Source: Limnomonas spitsbergensis (Eukaryota > Chlorophyta > Chlorophyceae > Chlamydomonadales). From it: 64,000 bases of DNA. A model generated the notes under the pieces. The model was given only the letters and a program-made list of their open reading frames with translations. It made no database searches and was not told the DNA's origin. How positions within the stretch are numbered: the stretch's first letter is position 1; every line of letters begins with the position of its first letter. The position numbers and the translations under genes are program-made. The DNA lies in assembly GCA_037349105.1 (NCBI GenBank), contig JAYJMM010000095.1, positions 1,860,001 through 1,924,000 on the forward strand. The letters are read 5' to 3'. Positions 19,940 to 31,900 of the stretch are shown here, in pieces.

Positions 19940-22900
19940 ATGGGAGGCGAGGTTTTCGAACCCGGGACACGCGAGACCCTAGTCGCGGGCAACACGGCTG
20001 AATTTGAAAGTCTGTCTCAACCCTCGTCCCAGCCTGACGAGCACATTGATGAGCAATATTGGGAGCCACACCTGGTCGACTTGCTTCCCACAATCGCAGG
20101 CAGCTACGCGGAACATGCAGATGCCACCCCCATGCTGAGCATGACCCTGGTTTGCAAGGCACTGTCGCAGGCCTCACACTTCAGCCCTATATGGCAGGAT
20201 TTCCTGAACAAGCGATTCGGCCCCCTGGCAGCTACAGGTGCGGGACACTCAAGCGGCAACGCGGCAGACCTGCATGCGGAACCTTGCCCTGCATGGTGCA
20301 TTGGTGCCATTGTTTACCGTATTTCATGAAGATCTTTTCTTAATTTCAGTCCCATGACAACTTGCGTGCTCCAGCTGCCTGGTGTAGCAAGCCCTGCTGT
20401 TTAGACCGCTGGCTGATGGCAGGTCCAGGTTAGGTCCCCCTGGGCCCGGTGGTTGCTGCCCACCGGCCTGCCAGAGGTGCGCTGCTGCACACCAAGATAC
20501 ACTGCATGGTCCTAATTTTGGAACAGAAGACTGCTAATACTTTGCCTGCAAGCACAGCCATGGTATCAGACAATCAGCTTGTATGCCCGGTCGAGAGGGG
20601 ATGCCTAGCATGACTTTCAGCTGTGAAATGTACAGCTTGCGTCTCCATCAAAAGCATGAAAACCATATCTCAACTATGCAGGTACATGGCATGGTATATT
20701 ATTCTATGGAACCTGATGTTGGGATTGGCTGCTAGTCTGCTACACCAACAGGCGACATGCTGGTCCGCATGGCACGCATGCAACCGAGCGGCATGTTTTT
20801 CGCACTGTTGCAGTCCTGAGAACTAGTTGACTCGTTTAGTCGTTTAGGGTTTTGCATTGGAAGCATCAGTACCATGACTGGGGGCTGGTACTGTTGTTTG
20901 CCAGCACCAGTATTATTGTTTGACGGTATGCCGTGCTGTCATTTGAGGTCTCTAGCACCGGTACCTGGACCGGTATTTATCGATACTGCCATACCGTACA
21001 TAGGTATTACCGTAGACTTGTTTTGCCCCGGCGAACAAGGAAGAAATAAAGTTTTTAGTGAAAGCGCGCTTCACTGGAGAACCGTTTTTTACGTCCCCAA
21101 AGTGGCGTTTTCCTCAGATGTTCGAGTTTTGCAAGGCGCGACGGCGAAAATACATTAATTTCTTGCGGAGGCAAAGAACGTCTACGGTATGATACTGTTA
21201 AATGCCTGGGTAACTGCTCTGCCAGCGGTATTGTACATGTGCTTCCCCACCATCATAATTAACATTGTTTGGGGCTGATGGATGCATACAAATACTGGTC
21301 ATCGATCTTGAAAGCCAGTTTTTAGTCGAAAGTTTGCGCTGAGGGCAGCTTTGTAGGTGGAAAAATCGTTATTTCACTTTTGAGGGAGGGCAGAACCAAT
21401 CCCGTTATCCCAGCCAGAGATGGTTGAATTCGTCATGGCCTGAGCCGATCCGATGAGGCACGTCCTCATTAATTGAAAGCGGGGTGTCGGGGCTGAGCTC
21501 CTGTGAGGGTCATGTGGAGGGTGCAGGCATATGCGATACCGTAGTCACGGACGTATTTCTCTGTTTTGATCGTTGTTCAGGGAGCAACGAAATGAATCGT
21601 GAAAATGTTTTTGACTGGAATTTTTCATGTTAAGGGGCACCGAATCAAAAAAGCGTCAAAACAGCGACTTTTTAAGCAACAACGAACTATGAAAACAACG
21701 AAACACGTCCTTGACTACGGTACATACTCTGGCGCAGATGAACTATTTCGATCCGATCCAATCGTACCAGGAGCCTGTAGCCTCTTTGATCTTAATTTAA
21801 ATAAATCCAAGCATTTAAATTTAAATTTTAATTTCCATTTGTTTAAATACGACCCACTAATGCAGTTGCAATTGTAAATTACAAAAGAAGTGAAAGAATG
21901 CTATCCTGAACAGAGCCATCTGGATATCCTTTCTTTGACATCAATTGAAATGTCACCAGTATCTGCACCCGTCTTTATTTCAATACGCCAGACCCCCGTT
22001 GGGAGGTCGCCATGCGGCCACCACTGGGCCAATGGAGTCCAAACCTTGACCAGCTTAATGCCGGTGGCCTAAGCCACTGGTCTGGCTGCACCAAGCCCTG
22101 CCAGGTTGTAGCTTGCGGGTATGCGACAGAGACCAGCGCCTTTCTACTGAAAGTCATTTGTTCCTCCTGATTCTGCCATCCGTACGTGCTGTACCGCAGA
22201 CGCAGTACAGCCTGAGATGCTGCACGGGTGGGAGTTCATCCAAGGCATGGACAGCCCCGGGCATGACCTATCGGACGTGGTGTTGTCTCCTTCAGAGCGG
22301 CCTTGTCACCTAGCGGAGGGAGTGGCTTTGATCAAAGGTCGACACAGGGCTGCTGGCATACAGAAAACTTAGAAGAAGGCCGTATGCCGTCATGCGTTGT
22401 GGCTTTAGGTGGCTTGTGTGCACAGACTGTGATCATCTACATTTCCCAAGCTACGGGGCCCAAAACATGAAGACGTAACCCCTTAGCCTTGTAAGCCATA
22501 AATCTTAAATCTCAAACCTGGAACTTTAAATTTTCAACCCTTACCTAAAACTGAACTCTAAACACTTAATCTTCATTCCTAAACCTTGAAAGCTGTCAAC
22601 ATGAATCCCCAAACCTGAAACTTAAAACTCTATCCCTAAACTCCAATTATAATCACTTGTGCATCCCTGTCCCTACTAAAACCAGTATTTTTGTTAGGTT
22701 GCTTCAGCTACAGTTCAGCTACATCACGGCCTACGACCGTGGAGGCCTAGTGCAGCAAGCCCTATTGCTCGGGCCACTGGCTGCAGGCCAGTAAAGGTTT
22801 GATCCCATTATCCCTGTGGTGGCCTGCCATCGGTCTGCCGAAAGTGGTCTGGTATGCTATAAAATGAGCACTGATCAGTGAGAGGACCGGAACAAAGAGC

Positions 22901-25900
22901 CCCCGATCGCTTAACCCTTCACCCTAAACTCTTAACCCTAAGCCCTGCACCATTTAATCCAACCCTGAGCAGACATAACCAATTGCTGGGACCTCCCGAT
23001 TGAGCTGAGCGCTCTGCACTACCCTATCCGCAGGCTTAGTCGCGTTCAGCACTTTCAATGGCCACGTGAAGTCCGCATTGCTGCCAAGGTCGCAATGGGT
23101 GCACTGCTCCTACGAGCCAAGTGTCGGGATGTACATTAAGGTGCGATCCCTGCGCATCCCGGATTCATTAAGCTAAAGGTCATTACCGGTATGCAAGGAC
23201 TCATGAACCAGGATTCATTGAACAATGGTTCATGATCCAAGGTTCATTATAAAGGGCTTGTTTTACAAGAAGTTTTTGAACAAGGACTGACTTGCCAAGG
23301 GTTGAAGAAGATTTCCGTTTATGAATTTGTTGAAGTAGTGTCCATGTGGCAAGGGTTCTGGAACCAGGGCTAAAAGCGTGATCATCAACTACATGAATAA
23401 GGTCAAGGTACCAGTCCTGCATCCAGGGGTCATTGAGCCAAATCATCGTAGCATCAGGCACTAAGGTACATCCTTTGACCCTAAACCCTAAACCCTTGCC
23501 CAGAGCTCATTCGTCCCCAGGAACCCTGAGCAGCATTCAAGGTTTGAACCCTTGTCCCCTGTGGCTCCATGCTGTTCAGAACCGCCATTATGTATGGATG
23601 TATTTTAAGCGTTGGAGCCCATATTTTATTTTCATGTTGGAGGCACTAGTTTGTTTTCATATCGGAGACCTCTCTTTCATTCGCTATTAACGCCTTGGTG
23701 GGCTGTCTGCACCCTTGTCACAGGTACCGTACCTCGACAGCATTAAAGGGGGGGTGGATGAGCAGCCCTTGGAAGCCGCAGGCGTAGAGGTGGCACAGCA
23801 AGGTATGATTAATGGATCGGATCCGTGGTTGAGTATGGGGGATGCAAATATAAATACGCCTGAATTGTAGCTGAAGCAATTTCAAATAAGCGCTGGTCTG
23901 CTCCTACTTCAATCCTCATTCAATCCTTATAATCCTTGTGTAACCCCGAGCATTACCCTCGTTACCCTAGGAATCTTCCCTGAGAATATGAAGAGGGTTT
24001 ACCGTGCATGATGAGAAATCCACTTGGGCGCGCCAACGTCCCCCCACACTCCCGACTAGGAAATAACAGGCCTTGCTTGGCCCTGCAGCTCGTGCCCTCA
24101 CCTTGGGTAGGCGGTTGTACAGCCATCACTAGCTGGACAGGGGCGCTGACGCCCTTCATGCCGTGTGCCAAACAGGGAGTGCGGCCAAGGATGTGGCTGC
24201 TGGCCACTGTCTGCCCATGCACCCTAGCTTCCCTGGCTGGACGTTCTATCGCGGCTATTTGCTCGAAGGTGGAGGGTGCAAGCTGAGGTGTGCAGGGGCG
24301 GCCCGCAGGGTGGAGATGGTACTTGGATCTAGGAGGGAATTCCAGGGTTAAGATCCAATCTAGGTTTAGGAGCGAGCAAGTTGGCCTTAGAGCATTTTTC
24401 AGGGTTCAGATATAACTCCATATAAGGGATTTGGGTCCAATAAATGCGGATAAACCGGATACGTTGGAAGGGGTAGGTCAGGATTCACTTGAACCCTCCC
24501 TGCAGGATTTGAGAACAGGATTCAATGTTCGGGGCTATATAGCAGGAGATACTGGCTTCTGCAAGCAAAACCAAGTGAAACAGCACAATATGTCAGGAAC
24601 AATTTGAAGGGACTGAGGAAATGGAAATAGAGGATAAGTACTACGGGAGGGGAAGGGGGATGGTAAAGTTATGGAGGTTCGGGGGCGGTAATGGGAGAGG
24701 AAGAGAGAGAGACAGGGAAGAAGAGGAAGGGTGTAAGAGGGAAAGGTATGGTGTGGATGGGGAAGAGAGAAGGGGGCGTATGGGAAGGTCCGGGAGGAGA
24801 AGGATGGAAGAGGAAGAGAGAGAGGGAAAGGATGAAGGCAGGGGTAATGCGTTTGGGGGGGGGGGGGGGGGTTATGTGAGGGGAAGAGAGGGAAGGGGAG
24901 GGGGGGTTGTGAGGGGAAAAGAGTGACCTGTGGAGTGTGACCTGCACTGACCCCCATCCCCTTTGCGTATTTGATGTTTTTCAGGTATGTGCTCCTCAAC
25001 ATGGGGCCCACTGGACCCAATGAGCAGACGGACTGTTTGATGAACGCATGCAGGTGAGGCGCTGTAGTGGGGACGGACTGCTTCATGAACACATGCAGGC
25101 AAAGGGTGGACTAGTTCTAGTTAGATGGAAATATGCAGCAGATGTCCGATTCATACTTTCAGTACGACTGATTTGAAATAAGAATGTGCACGCTATTTGC
25201 CTCAATTGAAAATTGTTTTTGTATGTCAAAGTAAAGTATGCAGGTAAATTATGTATTTAAAGATTGTCTGTCTCCACTTGACCATTCCATCTTTTCCTGC
25301 ATGCTGCAATGTCTGGGGGTGATTTAATCGTGCTTGGTGCCAATACAAAATCATACTTGATCGCAGCTTTGCAACATAGCTTGCATGGGTCAATATCGAA
25401 CTTGGCCATACCAGTGTAACACAGTTTACTTGGTTCAAGATCACACTTGGTCACACCAGTGCAACACAGTGAGCAAGTGTCAATATTGCACTTGGTCACA
25501 CCAGTGTATCATAGCTTGCATGTGGCCCATGCCACACTTGCCCTCTCCCAACAGAAGCCTAGCGGAGCTTGAGCAAGTGGCCCAGGCAGCCCCCGAGTGT
25601 GTTGCATTTGACAGCCTGGGGCGGGTGAAGAGGAGCATCCCGCCCTTCAGCCAGTGGCGGCCGCCTGCGGGGAGCAGTTTCCACGGGACATGGGTGCGGG
25701 ACTCACCAGAGGTGCAGAGCTTGGGCCTGCCTGCCCCTACAGGTGAGCTGAGCTGGGCCTGCCCCTACCTATGACCTGGATCTGCCAGCACAGGTGAGCT
25801 GCACGTGGCCTGCCCCTATGGGTGAGCTCAACCTGCTCCTACAAGTGAGCTGCACGTGGCCTGCCTGTACAGGTGAGGCTGGTCCCCTACTTGAAACTAT

Positions 25901-28900
25901 ACTGTTAACTTTAAGGCGACGAATCCAACTCTCTTATTCTCTCAAACCTATGTTTGAACCCCAGATTCACAACCTTCTAGTGCAAACCCTGGACATCTTA
26001 CTTTGGAATCTGAACCCTTACAATGGTTTGAGCTTTTATTCTGGGGCATGCCCTGCAATATACTGGGATATGCCCTGAAAGATACTGGGGCATGCCCTAC
26101 ACTTTGTTGGGGCATGCCGTGCAATTGACTGGGACATAGTGACATACCCTGCACTTTTCTGGGGCATGCCCTGCACTGTATTGGGACAGCTATGTACAGG
26201 GACATGCCCTGCATTTCATAATGGCGCCCTCCCTACATTGGGTCTGCCTCTGTCCCCTACCTCCCTGTCCCCTACCTTACTGGACTGTAACACCCCGTCT
26301 GCCCTGTCGCCCTGGACCCTGACTCCCTGGAAACAACTGCCGCAACCCTCACTCTCCATGAACCATAACCGCACAACCAGGCCAACGAGATCTGAAGCAT
26401 CTTTACTTCTTCCTGGCGAGGATGAGGCGGAGTATTGCATGGGATGAGGCGGAGTATTGCATGGGATGAGGCGGAGTATTGCATGGGATGAGGCGGAGTA
26501 TTGCATGGGATGAGGCGGAGTATTGCATGGGATGAGGCGGAGTATTGCATGGGATGAGGCGGAGTATTGCATGGGATGAGGCGGAGTATTGCATGGGATG
26601 AGGCGGAGTATTGCATGGGATGAGGCGGAGTATTGCATGGGATGAGGCGGAGTATTGCATGGGATGAGGCGGAGTATTGCATGGGATGAGGCGGAGTATT
26701 GCATGGGATGAGGCGGAGTATTGCATGGGATGAGGCGGAGTATTGCATGGGATGAGGCGGAGTATTGCATGGGATGAGGCGGAGTATTGCATGGGATGAG
26801 GCGGAGTATTGCATGGGATGAGGCGGAGTATTGCATGGGATGAGGCGGAGTATTGCATGGGATGAGGCGGAGTATTGCATGGGATGAGGCGGAGTATTGC
26901 ATGGGATGAGGCGGAGTATTGCATGGGATGAGGCGGAGTATTGCATGGGATGAGGCGGAGTATTGCATGGGATGAGGCGGAGTATTGCATGGGATGAGGC
27001 GGAGTATTGCATGGGATGAGGCGGAGTATTGCATGGGATGAGGCGGAGTATTGCATGGGATGAGGCGGAGTATTGCATGGGATGAGGCGGAGTATTGCAT
27101 GGGATGAGGCGGAGTATTGCATGGGATGAGGCGGAGTATTGCATGGGATGAGGCGGAGTATTGCATGGGATGAGGCGGAGTATTGCATGGGATGAGGCGG
27201 AGTATTGCATGGGATGAGGCGGAGTATTGCATGGGATGAGGCGGAGTATTGCATGGGATGAGGCGGAGTATTGCATGGGATGAGGCGGAGTATTGCATGG
27301 GATGAGGCGGAGTATTGCATGGGATGAGGCGGAGTATTGCATGGGATGAGGCGGAGTATTGCATGGGATGAGGCGGAGTATTGCATGGGATGCCAGTGTC
27401 ACATGGTAGGAGAGGGGGAAGGGGAGGGGGGGGCATATGGTAGGAGAGGGATTTTATGTTAAAGAGGCAGCAGGCCGTCAGGCACAATTCAGTTGAATGG
27501 TAGCGGGATGCAGCTGAAGCAGCATAAGCTGTGCAGTGTCGCCCCTTGTGACCCTCTGCAGTTTTGTAGGTGTGCACTGCAATTTAGATGAGTCTTTTGG
27601 GGTGAAACCTTTTTGGACCACTGTAGATTTGATTTGCCTTCCCTCAGGCAACAAAAAATGATTTCTTTTAATGCTGCACTCATGGCAAAAGTGACGACAA
27701 AAACTCTTACACTTCGACTGAGAACTGGCGTCAGAAATTGATAATTAGTTAAGTCACGGAATCCTGAACCACAAACAACTTCAATTATGAGGGAAGGCAA
27801 AGCAAATCTGTGGGTACGGTTTAGCTGAAGCTTGATAAATATGCGGTGCTCCTCCACAGGCTGAATGGTCACTACATCGAGCGGGTCCCCGGCATCGGCT
27901 CTAAACACGCCGAAGTCATCCGCATCAACAATGTGTGCTGGCTGGAAATGTCCGCTGCATTTAAAGGTGTGTGCTGGCTGGCGATCTTCGACGCATTCAA
28001 GGGGTGTTGGGTATAATGTTCAAGTTTGTCCCACGTTCTAAAGTGGGTGCTGGGGGGTAATGCCCGCTGCTTTTTGTGGTGGGCGCTTTCAAATTTCAGG
28101 TTGTGTTGTCTGTCTGCTGGGTGCCAGGATGGCAGGCCCATGGGGCTCTTAGTTTCACGCAATGACCCCTTAAGGTACCACCGTTCCGCCAAGATCAAAG
28201 GTGGGCGCTGTTGCTGCGGTTGGGGCCGCTGTCTGTTGGGTGGCATCCGCTCACACAGTGGGCATTGGTCACTATTATTCCTTCACTCGTTCATTGTCTC
28301 TCGCGCCCTGTGGGGCGTAGCTTTCTTTCTTTCTTTCTTTGGAACAATGATTTAGCAATGAACTGCCACTGGCAAGGGTGGGGAACCCCGAACCCATACA
28401 CACCTGCTGTTACAAAACCAGTGGCCCTGTCGGGTTGGGATGGGTGATGTTTTTGAAGTCTACACTTCACACTAGTCCCCCTTTTCATGGTTGCCGGGCA
28501 GCCACCACTGGGCCAATGGGCTTCAGGCCATGAGTTGCATGCAGCCCAACGTAGAGCCCAACGTAGAGTCCAGGCAGCAGGGCCTGCCGTCCCAGCACTG
28601 GTCGGGATGTTCATGCGGGGCAGCTCACGTGCGTTGAGCAGCCCTGGCTGGACGCCTTGCAGGAGGAAGCATACCTCGATAGCCTCGTGTGTTCACTAGG
28701 CAAGCAGGCTGTGGCAGTGTTGATCTGGCTTGGTTTACTGTGGCTGAATTGTAGCTGAGGTGTGCTTAAGGTGCTGCCTTAAGCTGACAGGGCGCACAAC
28801 CACTCGGCATCAATGTGATCATGAGGATGAAAATTCTTCACACCTCAGTCACACCCATTTGATCCCACCCCGCGAACCGCACGTGACCTGCGCATCCCAA

Positions 28901-31900
28901 TTCACTCTTTATTCACCTCTCCTAGTGCCGTCGTTCACACCCACCTCTGTGTGCAAGTATCAGATCCGGCTCCTTTGAGGTGGTCTGGTGAATCAGCCTG
29001 GTTTCACTCTTTATTCACACCTTCAAAAGCTTCTGTTCACACCAACCGTGTTCAGGTGTCAGATCCGGCTCCTATAAAGTGGTCTGGTGGATCAGCCTCT
29101 TCTCACATGCTCCATCGTTCGACCTGTACTTCAGCGCTCAGCTCCAGGCGACTCGCAGCACCACGAGCTGGAATCAGAGCGATGTGGGGGGCAGTGAACT
29201 CCAAGGTAGACCGGGTGGGGCGGAAACGCCCCTAAGGAGAGAGAGGAAAGAGACAAATATTGAGGTGGAAAATTAGCTTTGGCGAAGCCGGGTGACCTCA
29301 GCTGAACAGCCACTGTCTCTAAAGTGATCTGGGGGGAAACGTAGTTATCGCTAGGTCCCTGCCAGGCCTTCTGGGGGTGGAAGGGAGGGCGTGCCACACC
29401 AGGTCTCCAGCCGTGAGCCAGGAGATCGCTGCTGAACAAACACCGGCGATTGTGCCTCTCAAGTGCCTACATGATTGTCTAGAAGGTGTGTAGAACGTGC
29501 CTTTATGATCAGGGCTTAGTATCAGGTGCCAACCTAGCATGTAGTAACTCTGACAGCTACTTGGTCTAGGAGGCACACTTCTCTGCATCCACCCATATTG
29601 TCAACCACTTACCCGCCCACCCCAGAGCCATCAGCAGCTTCTGAGCAGCTGCTTCAGATGCCTGTCTCGGAGGCCAGGACCGGCAGTTCATTGGGTGCGC
29701 TGCTCCACTCGCTGCTGCCTTCCACCTTCTCCTCGGATGAGCCACAAGCTCAGCTGACTGTGGCTATGCCAGAAGGACAGGTAGGGATTCAAATCGGTGT
29801 TGTTGGAGGGGCTGTGGAGGCATCAGTGACCCTTGGAATGCAATTATGTATGGAGAAGGGAGATCTTGGATCCAATGATGTATAGGGGGGGGGGGGGGGG
29901 GGCATTCTGGAGCTATTTGCGTAAGGAGGGGGAAAGATGATGTGGGTAGATCTTTGATCCAATTATATGCAGGGAGGAGGGAGATCCTGGCTCTTATCGT
30001 GTATGGAGGAGAGGAGAGGTCCTAGGTAGATCCTGGACATCTTATTATGTATGAAGTGGGGGCGATGTTTTAAAAAGATCCTGGATTCAATTATGTATGG
30101 AGGGGGTGAGGCGTTATGGACACATCCTGGATCTGATTTCCCTTGGAAAGTGAGGGGACAGAAAAAGCTGGATTACAAATATTGCCGACATTTTCCAAAC
30201 GATATAGTTCCATAACAACGCTATATTGATTTGATGAGGGACCCTGATTCGATGGTTCAGACAATCCCTATAAGTGTGACATGATTGGTGTGGACCGCAG
30301 GGTGGCCAAGGCTGCATCCGCTTCCGAGGGTGCATGTAGCTGGCCGGCCTTCGCTATGCGCTACGGATGCAAACAGGATGGCAGCGGCTGGTTCAAGGTG
30401 GTTGCTGGAGGGGTAAGTTCTGAAAGCCTGGGAGCATCAGTCACTCTTTGAGGGCTGGTTACTCTTTGGCCATTTCTCACCTCACGTCTATGAGGCGTCG
30501 GGCTGCTGCAACAGACCTGCGTTTCTGCTTTCCCGCTCCCACACCAATATTGGCATAGGGCAGTGTTAACATCAGACAGATCAGCCACCATGTAAATACA
30601 ACCCAGCCTGCGGCCAGCAGGGCTTGGTGCAGCAAGCCACCGGACGTGAGTGGGTCTAGGTTTGGTCTCCAAGGGTGTAGTGTTGGCTGCTCGGCAGCCC
30701 CATGCAGGTAGTTAAGTGGGCACTATATGAACATTGTTTGGTAAACCAGGCAGACCCCTACCTAGGGTACCATCCAGTGATTTGTATAGAGGCTGCCTAT
30801 TAATTTTCTTCGTAACAGTATTGAAAGCCTGGAAAACGCGCAGCATGCATGAAATCTTTCCGGAAACACGGAAACACGGATTCCGCTTGTTTATTATTTC
30901 GTTCGCTGTCCCATTTCATTTCGCTTGATAGGGAAATATTATGACGGTACCCGGGAACCAGTATACTAAGTCCCGTTCCAAGGTATGGAACTCTGGGTTA
31001 TCCCGTGCACCGTCCAGCACAACATTGATCTCCTCCAGTGGTTTGCCTGGACGCTCACGAACATTGAGGTGGGTATGAGAGTCCATTGCATTGGTCCCAG
31101 GTGCGGCCCAGCCAGTCAGGGCATGCTTCTGGTATGAAGTATGAACTCCCCCAATCGACCGTCCAAAGCGAGGTCTCAGGCCATTTGGGCCCGTCGCCGA
31201 CTAGCTGTCTCTGTAGATCAGGGCATTCTGTCGATTTGCAATATGAAGGTCCCCAATGGACTTTCGAAAACAACTGTCTAGGCTAATGATTTTGCTGGCC
31301 ACCGGTCAGTACTATGAGGACCGGGACTTACATGTCTGCCTTTGAGTGTCTTTATAGTAGAGATCAATTTGAGCTACCGAGGTGCTGAGCTATTTAAACC
31401 ATTCGGAACAAGCTTGATCAGATCTATTGGAAAAGGCCGGGGTACTTGGCTGCACAGCGCGATTCTTATGAGCGGTTCCAAAGCGCACTTCGCAGACAGC
31501 AGCTAACAGTAAATTTCACCCTTCAACTTACTGTAGAACGCCAGAGACTTCGCTCACGATTATCAATTATTGGGGTGCGCGAACATGGGTGCGCGCTAAT
31601 AATAATTCAAAAATCGCCGCTGCGCAGCGTGTCAGTCAGGTGCCCAATAAATTATTTTGGGGGTGCGCGGTATGAATTAAAAACAGCACTTAACAAAAAT
31701 CCACGCGCTAGCGCGCGCCTGACATCCGGTCAGTGATCCGTGTCAAGTATGTTCAAGTATTCAAGCATAACACTTCTCCCCCTGGCTGCTGGCGTGGTGG
31801 CTGATCCTAAGCGGAAGAGGCTGCCGAACAACATAACTAGCAAGGAGAGGAAAGCCGCGTGCAAGGCTGATAAGGCCAAGGCGAAGCGGGCGGAGGAGGA

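Noticed and set aside
19780..19990. Possible tRNA genes around GATTCGAACAGCC and TTTTCGAACCCGGGAC
   Set aside because: T-arm-like words occur, but no acceptor stem or anticodon arm could be folded around them; the second lies in the first exon of the F-box-like gene.
26216..27577. Long minus-strand open frames of 327-453 codons
   Set aside because: They are the 22-bp minisatellite read in three phases; identical peptide cycles in every frame show repeat geometry and not selection for protein. They also lie inside an intron of a plus-strand gene.
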